From Leptodactylus fallax (Eukaryota; Chordata; Amphibia; Anura; Leptodactylidae), in NCBI GenBank assembly GCA_947044405.1, contig CAMRHE010000115.1:4216001-4280000 (forward strand): 64,000 bases of DNA, in the 5' to 3' direction. Shown here piece after piece: positions 23,296 to 33,406 of the stretch. Under the pieces are notes generated by a model, which saw only the letters and a program-made list of their open reading frames with translations, was not told the origin of the DNA and did no database searches. Position 1 is the first letter of the stretch, and each line of letters begins with the position of its first letter. A program made the translations under genes and the position numbers.

Positions 23296-23519
23296 GCAAT
23301 TCCCTGAAGAAGCTCCTGTCCTCTACATAGATCGTGAATCACATCTTCCATTAGCTGTTTCTAACTGTTGCATGTAAGGACTTCCGTTATCTGTAACAGT
23401 TAATCTAATTTTTTTAAAATTTTGGGATAACATTTTAGTAGCTTTGGAATCAGTCGCTAGTTTTCCATAGAGTTATGATCTCAAGCTACAATCATTGAGG
23501 GAACACAGTACTAGTGTTT

Positions 23520-23815
23520 TAAAAAAAGTATTTAGCCAGCCACCAATTGTGCAAGTTCTCCCACTTAAAAAGATGAGCCCGGCCTGTAATTGACATGATA
23601 GGTAGACCTCAACTATGAGAGACAAAATGAGAAAACATATCTAGAAAATCACATTGTCTGATTTTTAAAGAATTTATTTGCAAATTATGGTGGAAAATAA
23701 GTATTTGGTCAATAACAAAAGTTCATCTCAATACTTTGTTATATAACCTTTGTTGGCAATGACAGAGGTCAAACGTTTTCTGTAAGTCTTCACAAGGTTC
23801 CATGAAAATGGGCAC
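23520..23815 (-). mobile_element. Tc1 3'-end fragment, same family as 62345-63925
   Basis: AAGTATTTAGCCAGCCACCA and the following terminal repeat match the inverted right end of the complete element at 62345-63925. After the TIR, TTGTTGGCAATGACAGAGG (23750-23770) is the complement of the last transposase codons (…VIANKGY…). Only the last ~90 bp of coding sequence and the right TIR are left. The fragment is broken at about 23815. Confidence 0.85.
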
Positions 23816-23990
23816 CCAATTGATAAGAATTAGTTGTGAAAAACTATAGCACTTTGGGCTTTACTCTATTAGAGTAAAATGTGCTCATAGTTGAGCTAAG
23901 GCACAGATGATCTACTGTCAACCTGCAAGAAATAACAGTATATTTTAATCCACCACTTTCCTATCTACAGTATTGTTTGCATTGTTACCA

Positions 23991-24172
23991 GTGTTAGACT
24001 GAGGTTCCTTGGGTGCACTTGATAAAATGATTCTGGGGGCCCACTTACCACCAACCCCTGGGCAAAAGACCATAATATCCTTTAAATTTGGGCATTTTTT
24101 AGTGGACCATTATTGTGTTACAGCCTGAGTCCACCAGAGGATCCTCCGGTACTCTGGTGGGACAGTCCTACA
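23991..24172. mobile_element. Short hAT-like MITE
   Basis: The left edge CAGTGTTAGACTGAGGTTCC and the inverted right edge TGTGTAGGACTGTCCCACC are imperfect terminal repeats. The interior has the hairpin CACCAGAGGATCCTCCGGTA/TACTCTGGTGG. A related end is seen near 56475. No clear 8-bp duplication is visible. Confidence 0.4.
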
Positions 24173-24306
24173 CAGATATTTATCATTGTTAGTGTTGTTT
24201 ATGGGACAAATGATAATATTTCGATCATCTTTTAATCACTTTCAATCATTTATCAGGGACTGCTTTATGTTTTATCTATTCAAAGCTGAATGCCAAGCCA
24301 TATATA

Positions 24307-24527
24307 CAGTGCCTTGCGAAAGTATTCGGCCCCCTTGAACTTTTCAACCTTTTGCCACATTTCAGGCTTCAAACATAAGGATATAAAATTTCAATTTTTT
24401 GGTGAAGAATCAACAACAAGTGGGACACAATCGTGAAGTGGAACGAAATTCATTGGATATTTTAAACTTTTGTAAAAAATAAAAAAACTGAAAAGTGGGG
24501 CGTGCCAAATTATTCGGCCCCCTTAAG
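24307..24527. repeat. Tc1 terminal inverted repeat (transposase 3' side)
   Basis: The outer direct repeat AAGTATTCGGCCCCCTTGAA starts near 24320, and the inner copy AATTATTCGGCCCCCTTAAG near 24509. The arm matches the inverted 25722-25940 arm over nearly its full length, with scattered substitutions. The pair is the expected transposase binding layout for IR/DR Tc1 elements. Confidence 0.85.
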
Positions 24528-25547
24528 TTAATATTTTGTAGCGCCACCTTTTGCTGCGATTACAGCTGCAAGTCGCTTGGGGTATGTCTCTATCAGTTTT
24601 GCATATCGACAGACTGAAATTCTTGCCCATTCTTCCTTGGAAAACAGCTGGAGCTCAGTGAGGTTGGATGGAGAGCGTTTGTGAACAGCAGTTTTCAGCT
24701 CTTTCCACAGATTCTCCATTGGATTCAGGTCTGGACTTTGACTTGGCCATTCTAACACCTGGATACGTTTATTTGCGAACCATTCCATTGTAGATTTTGC
24801 TTTATATTTGGGATCATTGTCTTGTTGGAAGATAAATCTCCGTCCCAGTCTCAGGTCTTTTGCAGACTCCAACACGTTTTCTTCCAGAATGGTCCTGTAT
24901 TTGGCTCCATCCATCTTCCCATCAATTTTAACCATCTTCCCTGTCCCTGCTGAAGAAAAGCAGGCCCAAACCATGATGCTGCCACCACCATGTTTGACAG
25001 TGGGGGTGGTGTGTTCAGGGTGATGAGCTGTGTTGCTTTTACACCAAACATATCGTTTTGCATTGTGGCCAAAAAGTTCGATTTTGGTTTCATCTGACCA
25101 GAGCACCTTCTTCCACATGTTTGGTGTATCTCCCAGGTGGCTTGTGGCAAACTTTAAACGAGACTTTTTATGGATATCTTTGAGAAATGGCTTTCTTCTT
25201 GCCACTCTTCCATAAAGGCCAGATTTGTGCAGTGTACGACTGATTGTTGTCCTATGGACAGACTCTCCCGCCTCAGCTGTAGATCTCCGCAGTTCATCCA
25301 GAGTGATCATGGGCCTCTTGGCTGCATCTCTGATCAGTCTTCTCCTTGTTTGAGATGAAAGTTTAGAGGGACGGCCGGGTCTTAGTAGATTTGCAGTGGT
25401 CTGATACTCCTTCCATTTCAATATGATCACTTGCACAGTGCTCCTTGGGATGTTTAAAGTTTGGGAAATCTTTTTGTATCCAAATCCGGCTTTAAACTTC
25501 TCCACAACAGTATCACGGACCTGCCTGGTGTGTTCCTTGGTCTTCAT
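24528..25547 (-). CDS. Tc1-type DDE transposase, apparently intact
   Basis: This encodes a 339-residue cut-and-paste transposase, one residue shorter than Sleeping Beauty. Residues 1-50 fit the first helix-turn-helix (…GYKKISQTLNIPRSTVQ…). A GRPR-like linker follows (LLRPGRPSK, 55-62), then a second HTH (about 65-115, ending [12 protein letters not shown]). The DDE catalytic core has D152 (WSDETKIE), D243 (FQQDNDPK) and E278 (NPMENLW), with exactly 34 residues between the last two. Gly-rich KHGGGS is at 185-190. The only oddity near the active site is DPKYKAKST where most relatives have KHTAKST. The start ATG is the first in frame and lies inside the right arm of the element. No stop or frameshift is present, so it may encode active protein. 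Whether it is expressed cannot be seen. Confidence 0.95.
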   Translation of the reverse strand: MKTKEHTRQVRDTVVEKFKAGFGYKKISQTLNIPRSTVQVIILKWKEYQTTANLLRPGRPSKLSSQTRRRLIRDAAKRPMITLDELRRSTAEAGESVHRTTISRTLHKSGLYGRVARRKPFLKDIHKKSRLKFATSHLGDTPNMWKKVLWSDETKIELFGHNAKRYVWCKSNTAHHPEHTTPTVKHGGGSIMVWACFSSAGTGKMVKIDGKMDGAKYRTILEENVLESAKDLRLGRRFIFQQDNDPKYKAKSTMEWFANKRIQVLEWPSQSPDLNPMENLWKELKTAVHKRSPSNLTELQLFSKEEWARISVCRYAKLIETYPKRLAAVIAAKGGATKY

Positions 25548-25599
25548 GATGCTCTCTGCGCTTTAAACAGAACCCTGAGACTATCACAGAGCAGGTGCA

Positions 25600-25605
25600 T
25601 TTATA
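25600..25605 (-). promoter_or_regulatory. TATA-like box of the Tc1 transposase
   Basis: TATAAA on the minus strand, about 53 nt upstream of the transposase ATG at 25547. The spacing fits a short internal promoter; this is inference. Confidence 0.4.
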
Positions 25606-25721
25606 CGGAGACTTGATTACACACAGGTGGATTATATTTATCATCATCAGTCATTTAGGACAACATTGAATCATTCAGAGATCCTCACTGAACTTCTGGA
25701 GTGAGTTTGCTGCACTGAAAG

Positions 25722-25940
25722 TAAAGGGGCCGAATATTATTGCACGCCCCACTTTTCAGTTTTTTATTTTTTACAAAAGTTTAAAAAAAACAATAAATTT
25801 TGTTCCACTTCACAATTGTGTCCCACTTGTTGTTGATTCTTCACCAAAAAATGTAAATTTTATATCCTTATGTTTGAAGCATGAAATGTGGCAAAAAGGT
25901 TGAAAATTTCAAGGGGGCTGAATACTTTTGCAAGGCACTG
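25722..25940. repeat. Tc1 terminal inverted repeat (transposase 5' side)
   Basis: The inner repeat AAAGGGGCCGAATATTATTG starts at 25724 and the outer copy TCAAGGGGGCTGAATACTTT near 25909. It mirrors the 24307-24527 arm. Confidence 0.85.
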
Positions 25941-26089
25941 TATACACTATTCACCACTATTCCATGTCTTCATACAGAGTGTTACCATATTTTTTGTGTA
26001 TTGGACTTTATTGGATAGAAAAATATATATTTTTCTAAGCTGGAACGAGCCCCCTAATGGTTAACGGAGCCTGTTTACCTTTAAAAAGT

Positions 26090-26760
26090 GTATCTAAATG
26101 GAATATTGTTTGTCAATAATTGGCCATTAGGGAATGGAAAGAGCTAAATAATTTCCCCCATACATCCCAATATGACTCAGCCATCAGTCACACTTTCGAT
26201 AAAACCAGTGGACAATGCAACAAATCGTTAATTCTGCAAATTTAGCACAGTCATACAAGCTCTCGATCCTGTCTTCATAAGGTGACGTCTTCACAAGACA
26301 TTGATCACATTTATCGCTTGCTTCTTCTCATTTGCGAGATAATAACCAAGATGCTTTCACAGTATAAACCACAAAAGGGTCGAAGATGTGTTTCCCTGAT
26401 CCTGGGAGATGGACAGATACATTAACCCTCCAATTCTTTGCATTTAAGATAGCAATCATTCTGGTTAGCAAGGGGCTAAGTTACTCCTTCCTGAGACCCT
26501 GAGGATGGGAAGTTTATTAAGTTCAATTTCCTCTCTGAGGCGAGATCTTGGGCAGATAATTACATGTCTTTTGCTTGTCAGTTTCCCTGAGCTTCTTTGA
26601 CAGAACTGATACCAATTATATTGGCAGTTTCCATGTGTGAGGTCCTCTGTGTTCCTTCTGGCCGCAACCCACAGCCATCACCTACCGAGATTCTCATTAA
26701 AGGGAAGGGAACAGACAAGATGGATGCATAGCACTGGTAAGTCCAGAAAGATCTATTGTA
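26090..26760. other. Candidate conserved non-coding element
   Basis: No repeat signature is seen. The stretch has many TAAT/ATTA motifs (TCAATAATTGGCC, GCTAAATAATTTCC, GCAGATAATTACATG, ATACCAATTATATTGG) mixed with more complex sequence and few CpG. The 85-codon-or-shorter open frames have no known domain. Resemblance to developmental enhancers is by texture only. Confidence 0.35.
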
Positions 26761-27629
26761 CATCAGCACAATGGAAAGTCAAGTAATCTGGATATATTCT
26801 ATCTCCGAAACTAAACATATCATAAGAAAATTTACTGCACAATAATTCACAATATCATATCATTTCATATAGCAATAACTGGTCACTCATTACATTTTAT
26901 TTTTCTTGACCATAACTATGTATAAAGTTGACATTTGTAGGCCAATAAAAAGCAACCAACAAGTATTGCCTCACTTGAAGACAATTTTAGTATCTAGAAA
27001 TGTCTGCATTGCCGTTTATCTATCCTTTACATGGGCCATGGCTTTTCAAAACAAAATATAGGACTGGGGCTATGTATCTACTAAAAAAGGTTCTGTTCAC
27101 ACTACATGTTCTTAACAAAGGCATGACAGGTATATTATGATGGATCACGTTTCAAATGGATCACAAGAAATACTGATGGTTCCCATTGTCTTATTATAGG
27201 GTCCCTCAGGTTTCCATTGAATGTCCATTGTTTTTGATGTTGCAAACTATGTTATTTTTGCAGTCACACACAGGAACATCAATACAATTACACACAATGA
27301 CATTCCCCAGTGAATTCCTTGTCTAGGGGTACTCTCATGGTGGCTTGCAGGTCAATCGTAGACAGCAGCCTGCAGCTGTCCTGACCCCTGCCTCCTTGTG
27401 TTGCATAATGCCAACAGTCGGAAGAAGCGCTGACCTCCAGATTACTGCCCCTTTAGCACTGACATATTACAGTAGCAGCAGCAGGCTTTGGCAATCGTCC
27501 TTACTGCCTATACAGGACTATGCTGCTGTATTACCAGCAATGATGATTACTAATCCCTATTGCGCTACTATAATGTATCAGTACTTTAGGGACTGTGGTT
27601 GGGAGAGCAGTGTTTTTCCCGACCGCTGT
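26761..27629. other. Unassigned DNA
   Basis: No gene or family is recognised. The plus-strand 100-codon frame at 27345-27647 lacks a domain and runs into the tandem array. Confidence 0.45.
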
Positions 27630-28010
27630 CAATGTCATTCTGTGTGAGGGGTGCCAATGTAGCATTATACAATGTGAGCATTGCCAGTGTGACATTATAC
27701 TTTGTGTAGGGGTCACCAATGGGGAATTATATCATGTGGAAGTGATGCCAGTGAGGCATTATATTGTGTTGAAGGGGTGGAAATGGGGCAATATACCGTG
27801 TGGAGGGGGCACTATACCATGTGGAGGGAGTGCTAATGGTCTATTATACCACATGGAAGGGGTGCTAGTGGGACATTATTCTGTGTGGAGGCACCAATAG
27901 GACATTATACTATGTGGGGGCCACAAATGGGGCATTATAATTTGTAGGGACAATAATGAGGAATTATATTGTGTGGGGGACACTAAGGGCACTACTAGCA
28001 CTGTATAGGG
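27630..28010. repeat. Diverged ~32-bp tandem array ('ATTATACTGTGTGG' family)
   Basis: Units such as GACATTATACTTTGTG + TAGGGGTCACCAATGG and GGACATTATACTATGTGG repeat at 30-40-bp steps. The consensus is the same as in the arrays at 43265-43500 and 53160-53450. The 101-codon frame at 27595-27900 is a translation of this array. Confidence 0.75.
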
Positions 28011-28794
28011 GCATAAAAAGACTTGGTGGGTCATAAAAGGCATGGTCGGGAATGGGCAGAATTAGAGGCATATTTTAACATGTATAAATATTGCACACAT
28101 TCAGCTACTTTTCAGTTCTGACCTTCATCTGGTAGTCGACCCAAGTCACTGGACCTTTACTAAAAGTAGTTGAGTATCCCTGTCCTAGCCAAGCATTGAA
28201 AAAGTGGCTGGTGGAAGTAGAACAAAATCTACTTTTTTAGGTTGCTGCTACACATAAAGTAAATGTAAGCTTCAGTAAAGCGAAGGAATCCTCTGTATTT
28301 TTGCAGTCTAGTGAAGCACTGAATAAATACAGAAGTGCACCTTAACTGTCTGCGAATTATGTTAAGGACTTCAATTTCTTTCAATACAAATTCAATACAA
28401 TAGCAGGCACAATGCAACAGCAATCCGCAAACCATGAATATAAAGTACAGTTTAAAAGCAATATTGCTATATTTGCTGTTAACATAAATGTTATGTTCTT
28501 AGTACACATATTGGTCAAGGTGTCTGAGCCCATCATCCAGCGATGGGACTTTACATTAAACACTCACCTGTCTTTGGGCCAGTAACAACAGCGTTCCACC
28601 AAACCAGGAGAAGATACCAGTACGCTGTTTCATAAGAGCTATAGACAGACAGCAAGGAAAGGGTGCACTGCACTGCCCAAAAAGAGAGGGTGGACCGACG
28701 GAATCCCAGGAATACTGAGATAGTGTGCACAGAGAACCCGGATAGGCCTGGACTGCATATCACATGTGTGCGTACCTGAGTCCTTAGACTTAGG
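28011..28794. other. Unassigned DNA
   Basis: No gene is recognised. It lies between the tandem array and the hAT-like element. Confidence 0.5.
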
Positions 28795-29596
28795 CAGGGG
28801 TGGATTGGCGGCCATGGAAAAAAAAATCTAAAAGTGGCTTATTTTATAGCCGGAGTCAGAACAATTAGACAAGTAAAGCTGCTTTACAGGTAGGGAGAGG
28901 CAGCAGTCCTATGTAAGTTACCACAGGACTGCTTCCTCTCCCACTATGTAAGGAAGTCCTGTGTACAGAAATTTTACAGAGGGCTGCTTTACATGTAGTG
29001 AAAGGCAGCAGTCCTATGTAAGTTACCATATGTAAGTGCTATTATTGTACTCTGGGGTTTGCTCAGACTCCAGAGTATAATAGGTGGAGGACCAAGAGAA
29101 GTGTGGAAAAATAACAAACAGTTATACTCACCTCTCCTTGGCGTCCAGCAGTCTCCTGGCATCTTTCCCCGGCCTCTTCTGGCCCCTGGCTGTTGTGAGG
29201 GACCTGCAGGCATGTGTGGCACGTTGATGTGATGGTGCTTTCACCTAGTGTCATTATGTTGGTGTGCCCTACGTGAACGTGACCTCAATGCTGACTCTGT
29301 GGGCTTGTCACGCCAGCCAGGGGCCTGAAGAGCCTCGATGAGGATGACTGGAAACCGTTGGATACCCAGGAGAGGTGAGTATAACTGTTTGTTATTTTTC
29401 CTCATCTACCCTGTGCCTCCTCTGCTTAAACTCTGGGGACTGGTGAGATCTCAGAATATAATAGTGTTTAGTTTGTGACAAACTCCAGGGTAAGGGACCA
29501 ACCAGTAGCTTGCCTGCTGAGTGGCCCATATTCAGCATACAGCCAGTCAGCCCACTGGGAAAATTCCCGGTGGTAAATATTGCCAATCTACCCTTG
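28795..29596. mobile_element. hAT-like non-autonomous element with 8-bp target duplication
   Basis: The left end CAGGGGTGGATTGGCGG and the inverted right end CAAGGGTAGATTGGCAA form terminal repeats. The flanks GACTTAGG (28787-28794) and GACCTAGG (29597-29604) agree at 7 of 8 positions. A ~55-bp segment (GGCTGCTTTAC...GGCAGCAGTCCTATGTAAG) is duplicated at 28878 and 28982. The centre (29035-29470) is the shared inverted core, with TATTGTACTCTGGGGTTTGC and AGGTGAGTATAACTGTTTG. It has no transposase. Confidence 0.75.
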
Positions 29597-29689
29597 GACC
29601 TAGGGCAAGGTGGTTCAGAGCCACATCAGATACAGAACTGGATGATTACAGCAGATAGTGGGAGATAAAAGAATTGTGCTGATAGGACT

Positions 29690-30620
29690 CCATTACTGTA
29701 CCCTTCCTCCAAGCCTTCCTTACTGCCCAAACAAGCAAGCGAATGAGCAAAGACGTCAAATCTGTGATAGTAGAACTCGGGATCTCCCTACAGATCAGAA
29801 GACCAAATTAATCTTAATGCAATTACATGGATTTCCCCCCTGTGTAAAACTGCAGGAAAGCCATTTGAAACTTATATCTAGATGGTACAATTCGCTGGAA
29901 TGGCTCTGTGCTCAGAAAATCTTAAAGTCATATATGCTGGAGATGTAAATCTCAGATTGGCTTCCTATCCCATATTTGGTGGACATGTTTGGATAATGTT
30001 TGCTAATTTTAGCAGGATATAGAAAAGTCTGTCAAGGCAATCACCTCTCTGGACTTCACTCTCACAGCAGACATGGTTATCATGGCTAGCCCATCATATA
30101 ATCCTTCCAAGCATAACTTAACCACACATTCAATAGTAGCAGCAAAGGCAATGGTTCCACTCCTCTGGTTCCAAGAATCACCGCTAACACTCAAACAGTG
30201 GAGTTAAACATATGTTGAATCAGAAGACCAGGCTTAAGGAATATATGAGCTGGACAAAAAGAATTAATTGTAGCTACAGTAAAATGTAATCGCCATGCTC
30301 GATATCAGACCAACATCTCTCAAACTACTCAACCAAGGTGACTCCTCCTTTACAGCGGTTTTAATCTACTGCGTGTCTAGCCGAGATACCAGAATATGAT
30401 GGGTAACACATATGCAAACGCTCCTTTCTTCCCCCCCACCACTTAATCCTTCCCCCCTATCTTCTTTTGTTTTCTTACCATTCTACTTTCTTTCTACTGT
30501 CTTCTATCTCAGTTGACTCACAATATTAGATTCTATTCTCTATAATTTGTAAAACAGAAAAATGTTTACTAAAATCACCATCTATTATTGTGTTTTTCAT
30601 ATTGCATGTAGGTTACTTTC
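29690..30620 (+). pseudogene. L1/Tx1-type LINE ORF2 C-terminal relic
   Basis: Translated on the plus strand with several stops, this reads LKLISRWYNSLEWL...CWRCKSQIG...HIWWTCLDN..., the C-terminal region of L1/Tx1 ORF2 proteins with its CxxC...H...C zinc motif (DNA for C-W-R-C near 29937). Downstream, SKHNLTTHSIVAAKAMVPLLW and SPLTLKQW continue the family pattern, followed by a pyrimidine-rich 3' UTR-like stretch near 30420-30510. The upstream reverse transcriptase is absent, as expected for a 5'-truncated insertion. Gene assignment is from family memory, and the relic is clearly inactive. Confidence 0.6.
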
Positions 30621-30997
30621 TACATTATACATTGTAACCTGCAATTTCCAGAATTGGGAGAAAAAATGCCTTGGACAGATGGGTAAATATAGTGTACAGC
30701 CAAGAGGGCGGCAGCTGCTCCCCCAAATCTAGAGTGCCAAAAAGACAATGTTAGTCAGCTCTCCTACAAAATAAATGTGTAGGTGTATCTGTGCATTTTT
30801 TTTTTTTGCAGGAGTGCACTGCTGACTAATATGTCTCGTACTTTACAAATTCAAAACAAGATCGCACCATTGACAGGCTGCAATTTACAACATACCCACT
30901 AGATAGCAACACATATATCAAACATCACAAATATAGCATTTACGTCTCCTGACAAAGTATCGCAAAATCACTACTATTGCTTGCTCAATGACTGCTC
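30621..30997. other. Unassigned DNA
   Basis: Nothing recognised. It abuts the minisatellite that ends the CR1-like LINE, so the LINE breakpoint lies at its right edge. Confidence 0.5.
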
Positions 30998-31322
30998 AGA
31001 GGACCCAGCATTGAACCCTAGGGTACACCACTTATAACAGAGGACCCCCACTGACCCCTGGGGTACACCACTTATAACAGAGGACCCTGCACTGAACCAT
31101 GTGGTACACCACTTATAACAGAGGACCCCCACTGACCCCTGGGGTATACCACTTATAACAGAGGACCCTGCACTGAACCATGTGGTACACCACTTATAAC
31201 TGAGGACCCAGCACTGAACCCTGGAGTACACCACTTATAACAGAGGACCCTGCACTGAACCATGTGGTATACCACTTATAACAGAGGACCCCCACTGACC
31301 CCAGGGGTATACCACTTATAAC
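30998..31322 (-). repeat. Minisatellite made from a LINE reverse-transcriptase motif, 8 units of 40/41 bp
   Basis: Eight head-to-tail units start at 30998, 31039, 31079, 31120, 31160, 31201, 31242 and 31283. On the minus strand each contains ATAAGTGGTGTACC...CAGGG-like sequence. The unit at 31201-31241 translates as VISGVLQGSVLGP, the conserved QG block of CR1-type reverse transcriptases, and the others are variants. Two subtypes, a 40-bp and a 41-bp form, alternate over much of the array. It directly continues the LINE frame at 31323. Confidence 0.92.
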
Positions 31323-33340
31323 AGAAGACCAGTCTTTTCTGGAGTCATTGACCACAACTCTCTAGATACGATCCTTCAAACAATTTTCAATCCAATTACA
31401 AACTATATTTTCCAAACTAATGGACCTGATTCTATCCAGTAAACGTCTATGAGGGATAGTGTCAGACAACTTAGCAAAATCCAGGAACACTATATCCACA
31501 GTCTCCCCTCTGTCAAGACTTCTACTCACCTCTTCATAAAAGCAAATCAGGTTAGTCTGACGACTTCTGTCTTTAGTAAAACCATTCTGTCTGTCACATA
31601 TAATATTACGTATTGTCACATAAACCTGTATATACAGTACAGTAGTCGCTTAAGAGCCTCTCAGACAGTTTCTTCATAATGGATGTTAAGCTCACTGTTA
31701 TGTAATTACCTGGGGAAGACCTAGAGCCCTTTTTTGAAAATAGGCACCACATCAGCCTGCGCCAGTCCCTTGGTACTGTACCAGTCACTAGAGAATCCCT
31801 AAACATTAAGAATAGGGGTACAGCAATGAATGGACTGAGTTTTTTAAGTACTCGTGGGTGTAATCCATCTAGACCCGGAGCCTTGCTCACATTTATTTTG
31901 TTTAGCTTAGCTTGAAACATTTCTATCTTTATCCAGTTTAGTATATTGGTTGATGTATTACTAGCATTGCTGACACCTACATTAGCTACCCCCTGTTCTT
32001 CTGTATACACAGAGCTAAAGAACCCATTTAGTAGCTCTGCTTTTTCTTGATCCCCTGTGACCAACTCTCCATTACCATTATTTAGGGGGCCTACTTGTTC
32101 TGTCCTTGTTTTTTTTTGCATTTATATATTTTGGGGGTTAGTTTTGCTTTCCATAACCACCTGCCTTTCATTATGTATTTTAGCTGATTTTATTTCCCTT
32201 TTACAGATTCTATTAAGCTCTTTGTAATTCTCAAAGGCTACAGCTGACCCTTCAGATTTAAATTTTTTTTTGCCAGTTTTTTTATTTATTTATTTATTAT
32301 TTATTGCCCTTTTAACCAGAGCTGTAAGCCATGAAGGGATGGGGCGGGGGGGTTAATTTAAGACATTTAAACTTGTTCCCTATGGGTGTACATTTTGCTA
32401 TATATTTGCTCAATGTAGATATAAATGTCTCCCACTTAACCTCTGTATTACTATTTGACAATAGGTCCTCCAGTCTGTATCCTGAAGTGCAGACCTTATC
32501 CTGGGAAAATTGGCCTTTTTAAAATTAAGCAATTTTTCCCTCCCAGCATTTGTTTGTTTTCTACCATTAGGTTGAATCTGATTAGATTATGGTCATTATT
32601 ACCAAGATTTTTGCCATCAGTGATATTTCCAACAAGTTCTGTATTATTAGAGATGATCAGATCCAGCAGAGCATCCCCTCTAGTTGGATTTTCTACAAGC
32701 TGGACCCTTTTACAGACGATGCAGAACCATGACCCCAGTCAATATTTGGGTAGGTAAAATCTCCCATGAAGCCCACCTTACCCGCCTGTGCCACCCACTC
32801 AGTTTCCTTATACAACTGACCCTCTAACTCCTCGGTTATGTTGGGGGGGGGGTCTATAAATTATACCAAAAAGTATTTTATCAGTGGTCACATCCTTATG
32901 CAATTCCACATCCTCACAATCTTCACCCACATTTTCATCCACATTTGCCTCTTTCACACTCACTTTCATGCCACTTCTGACCTACATACACACTCCACCT
33001 CCCTTCCTTCTAGCCCTGAAAGAGTGTAAAACCCGAAATGTTAACAGCCCAATCATGTGAGGAATCTAGCCACATCTCAGCCACATCAACTATATCAATG
33101 TTTTCCATCTGGCCCAGGGCCTCAAGCTCCCCCAGTTTGCTTGTTAGGTTTTTGGCATTTATGAACACACAATTCAAATTGCCATCCAAGTTCACACATT
33201 CATTACCAGAAATGTGCATTCTTGAAGTTTTATGGCCAGATTTGTCTATACTGTTTGGCTGTAATAACTTGATCTCCCTATCACCTATTCTAATCTCCCC
33301 ACCACAATCCACTTCAATCCACTTCACTCTCTGACCTATC
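31323..33340 (-). pseudogene. CR1-like LINE ORF2 (endonuclease + reverse transcriptase), decayed
   Basis: This is the remnant of the ORF2 polyprotein that nicks DNA and copies the LINE RNA. The endonuclease start is seen in a fragment containing NCVFINAKNLTSKLGELEAL and IDIVDVAEMWLDS (33010-33200). A second endonuclease block, GDFTYPNIDWG, lies at about 32715-32780 and the terminal block NNDHNLIRF near 32575, with Asn in place of the usual Ser before DH. The RT fingers are in the 171-codon frame 31606-32121 (KINVSKAPGLDGLHPRVLK, PRDWRR). The palm is in 31362-31619 (QNGFTKDRSRQTNLI, VFLDFAKLSDTIPHRRLL). A TAG interrupts just before DWSSVISG. The catalytic DD box is missing. It is inactive. Confidence 0.82.
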
Positions 33341-33406
33341 TACTCTTATACAGTATCTGCCTGGCCTTACCCCGGCGTACCTAGTTTAAATTCTCCTCCA
33401 CCCCCA

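Larger units (their letters stand above)
24307..25940 (-). mobile_element. Complete Tc1-type transposon with intact transposase
   Basis: The ends CAGTGCCTTGCGAAAGTA and its inverse CTTTTGCAAGGCACTG are flanked by TA on both sides (24305-24306, 25941-25942). The element is 1634 bp. The terminal repeats are about 215 bp and each holds an outer and an inner copy of an ATTCGGCCCCCTT-like direct repeat, the IR/DR layout of Sleeping Beauty-type elements. A single uninterrupted transposase gene lies on the minus strand. This is the best-preserved element in the window. Confidence 0.93.

Noticed and set aside
24808..25358. Plus-strand and alternate-frame open frames over the Tc1 transposase
   Set aside because: Shadows of the 24528-25547 transposase gene.
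30974..31234. 86-codon minus-strand frame with repeated WCTTWFSAGSSVISG
   Set aside because: It is the translation of the minisatellite, shifting frame with 40- and 41-bp units; it is not a gene.
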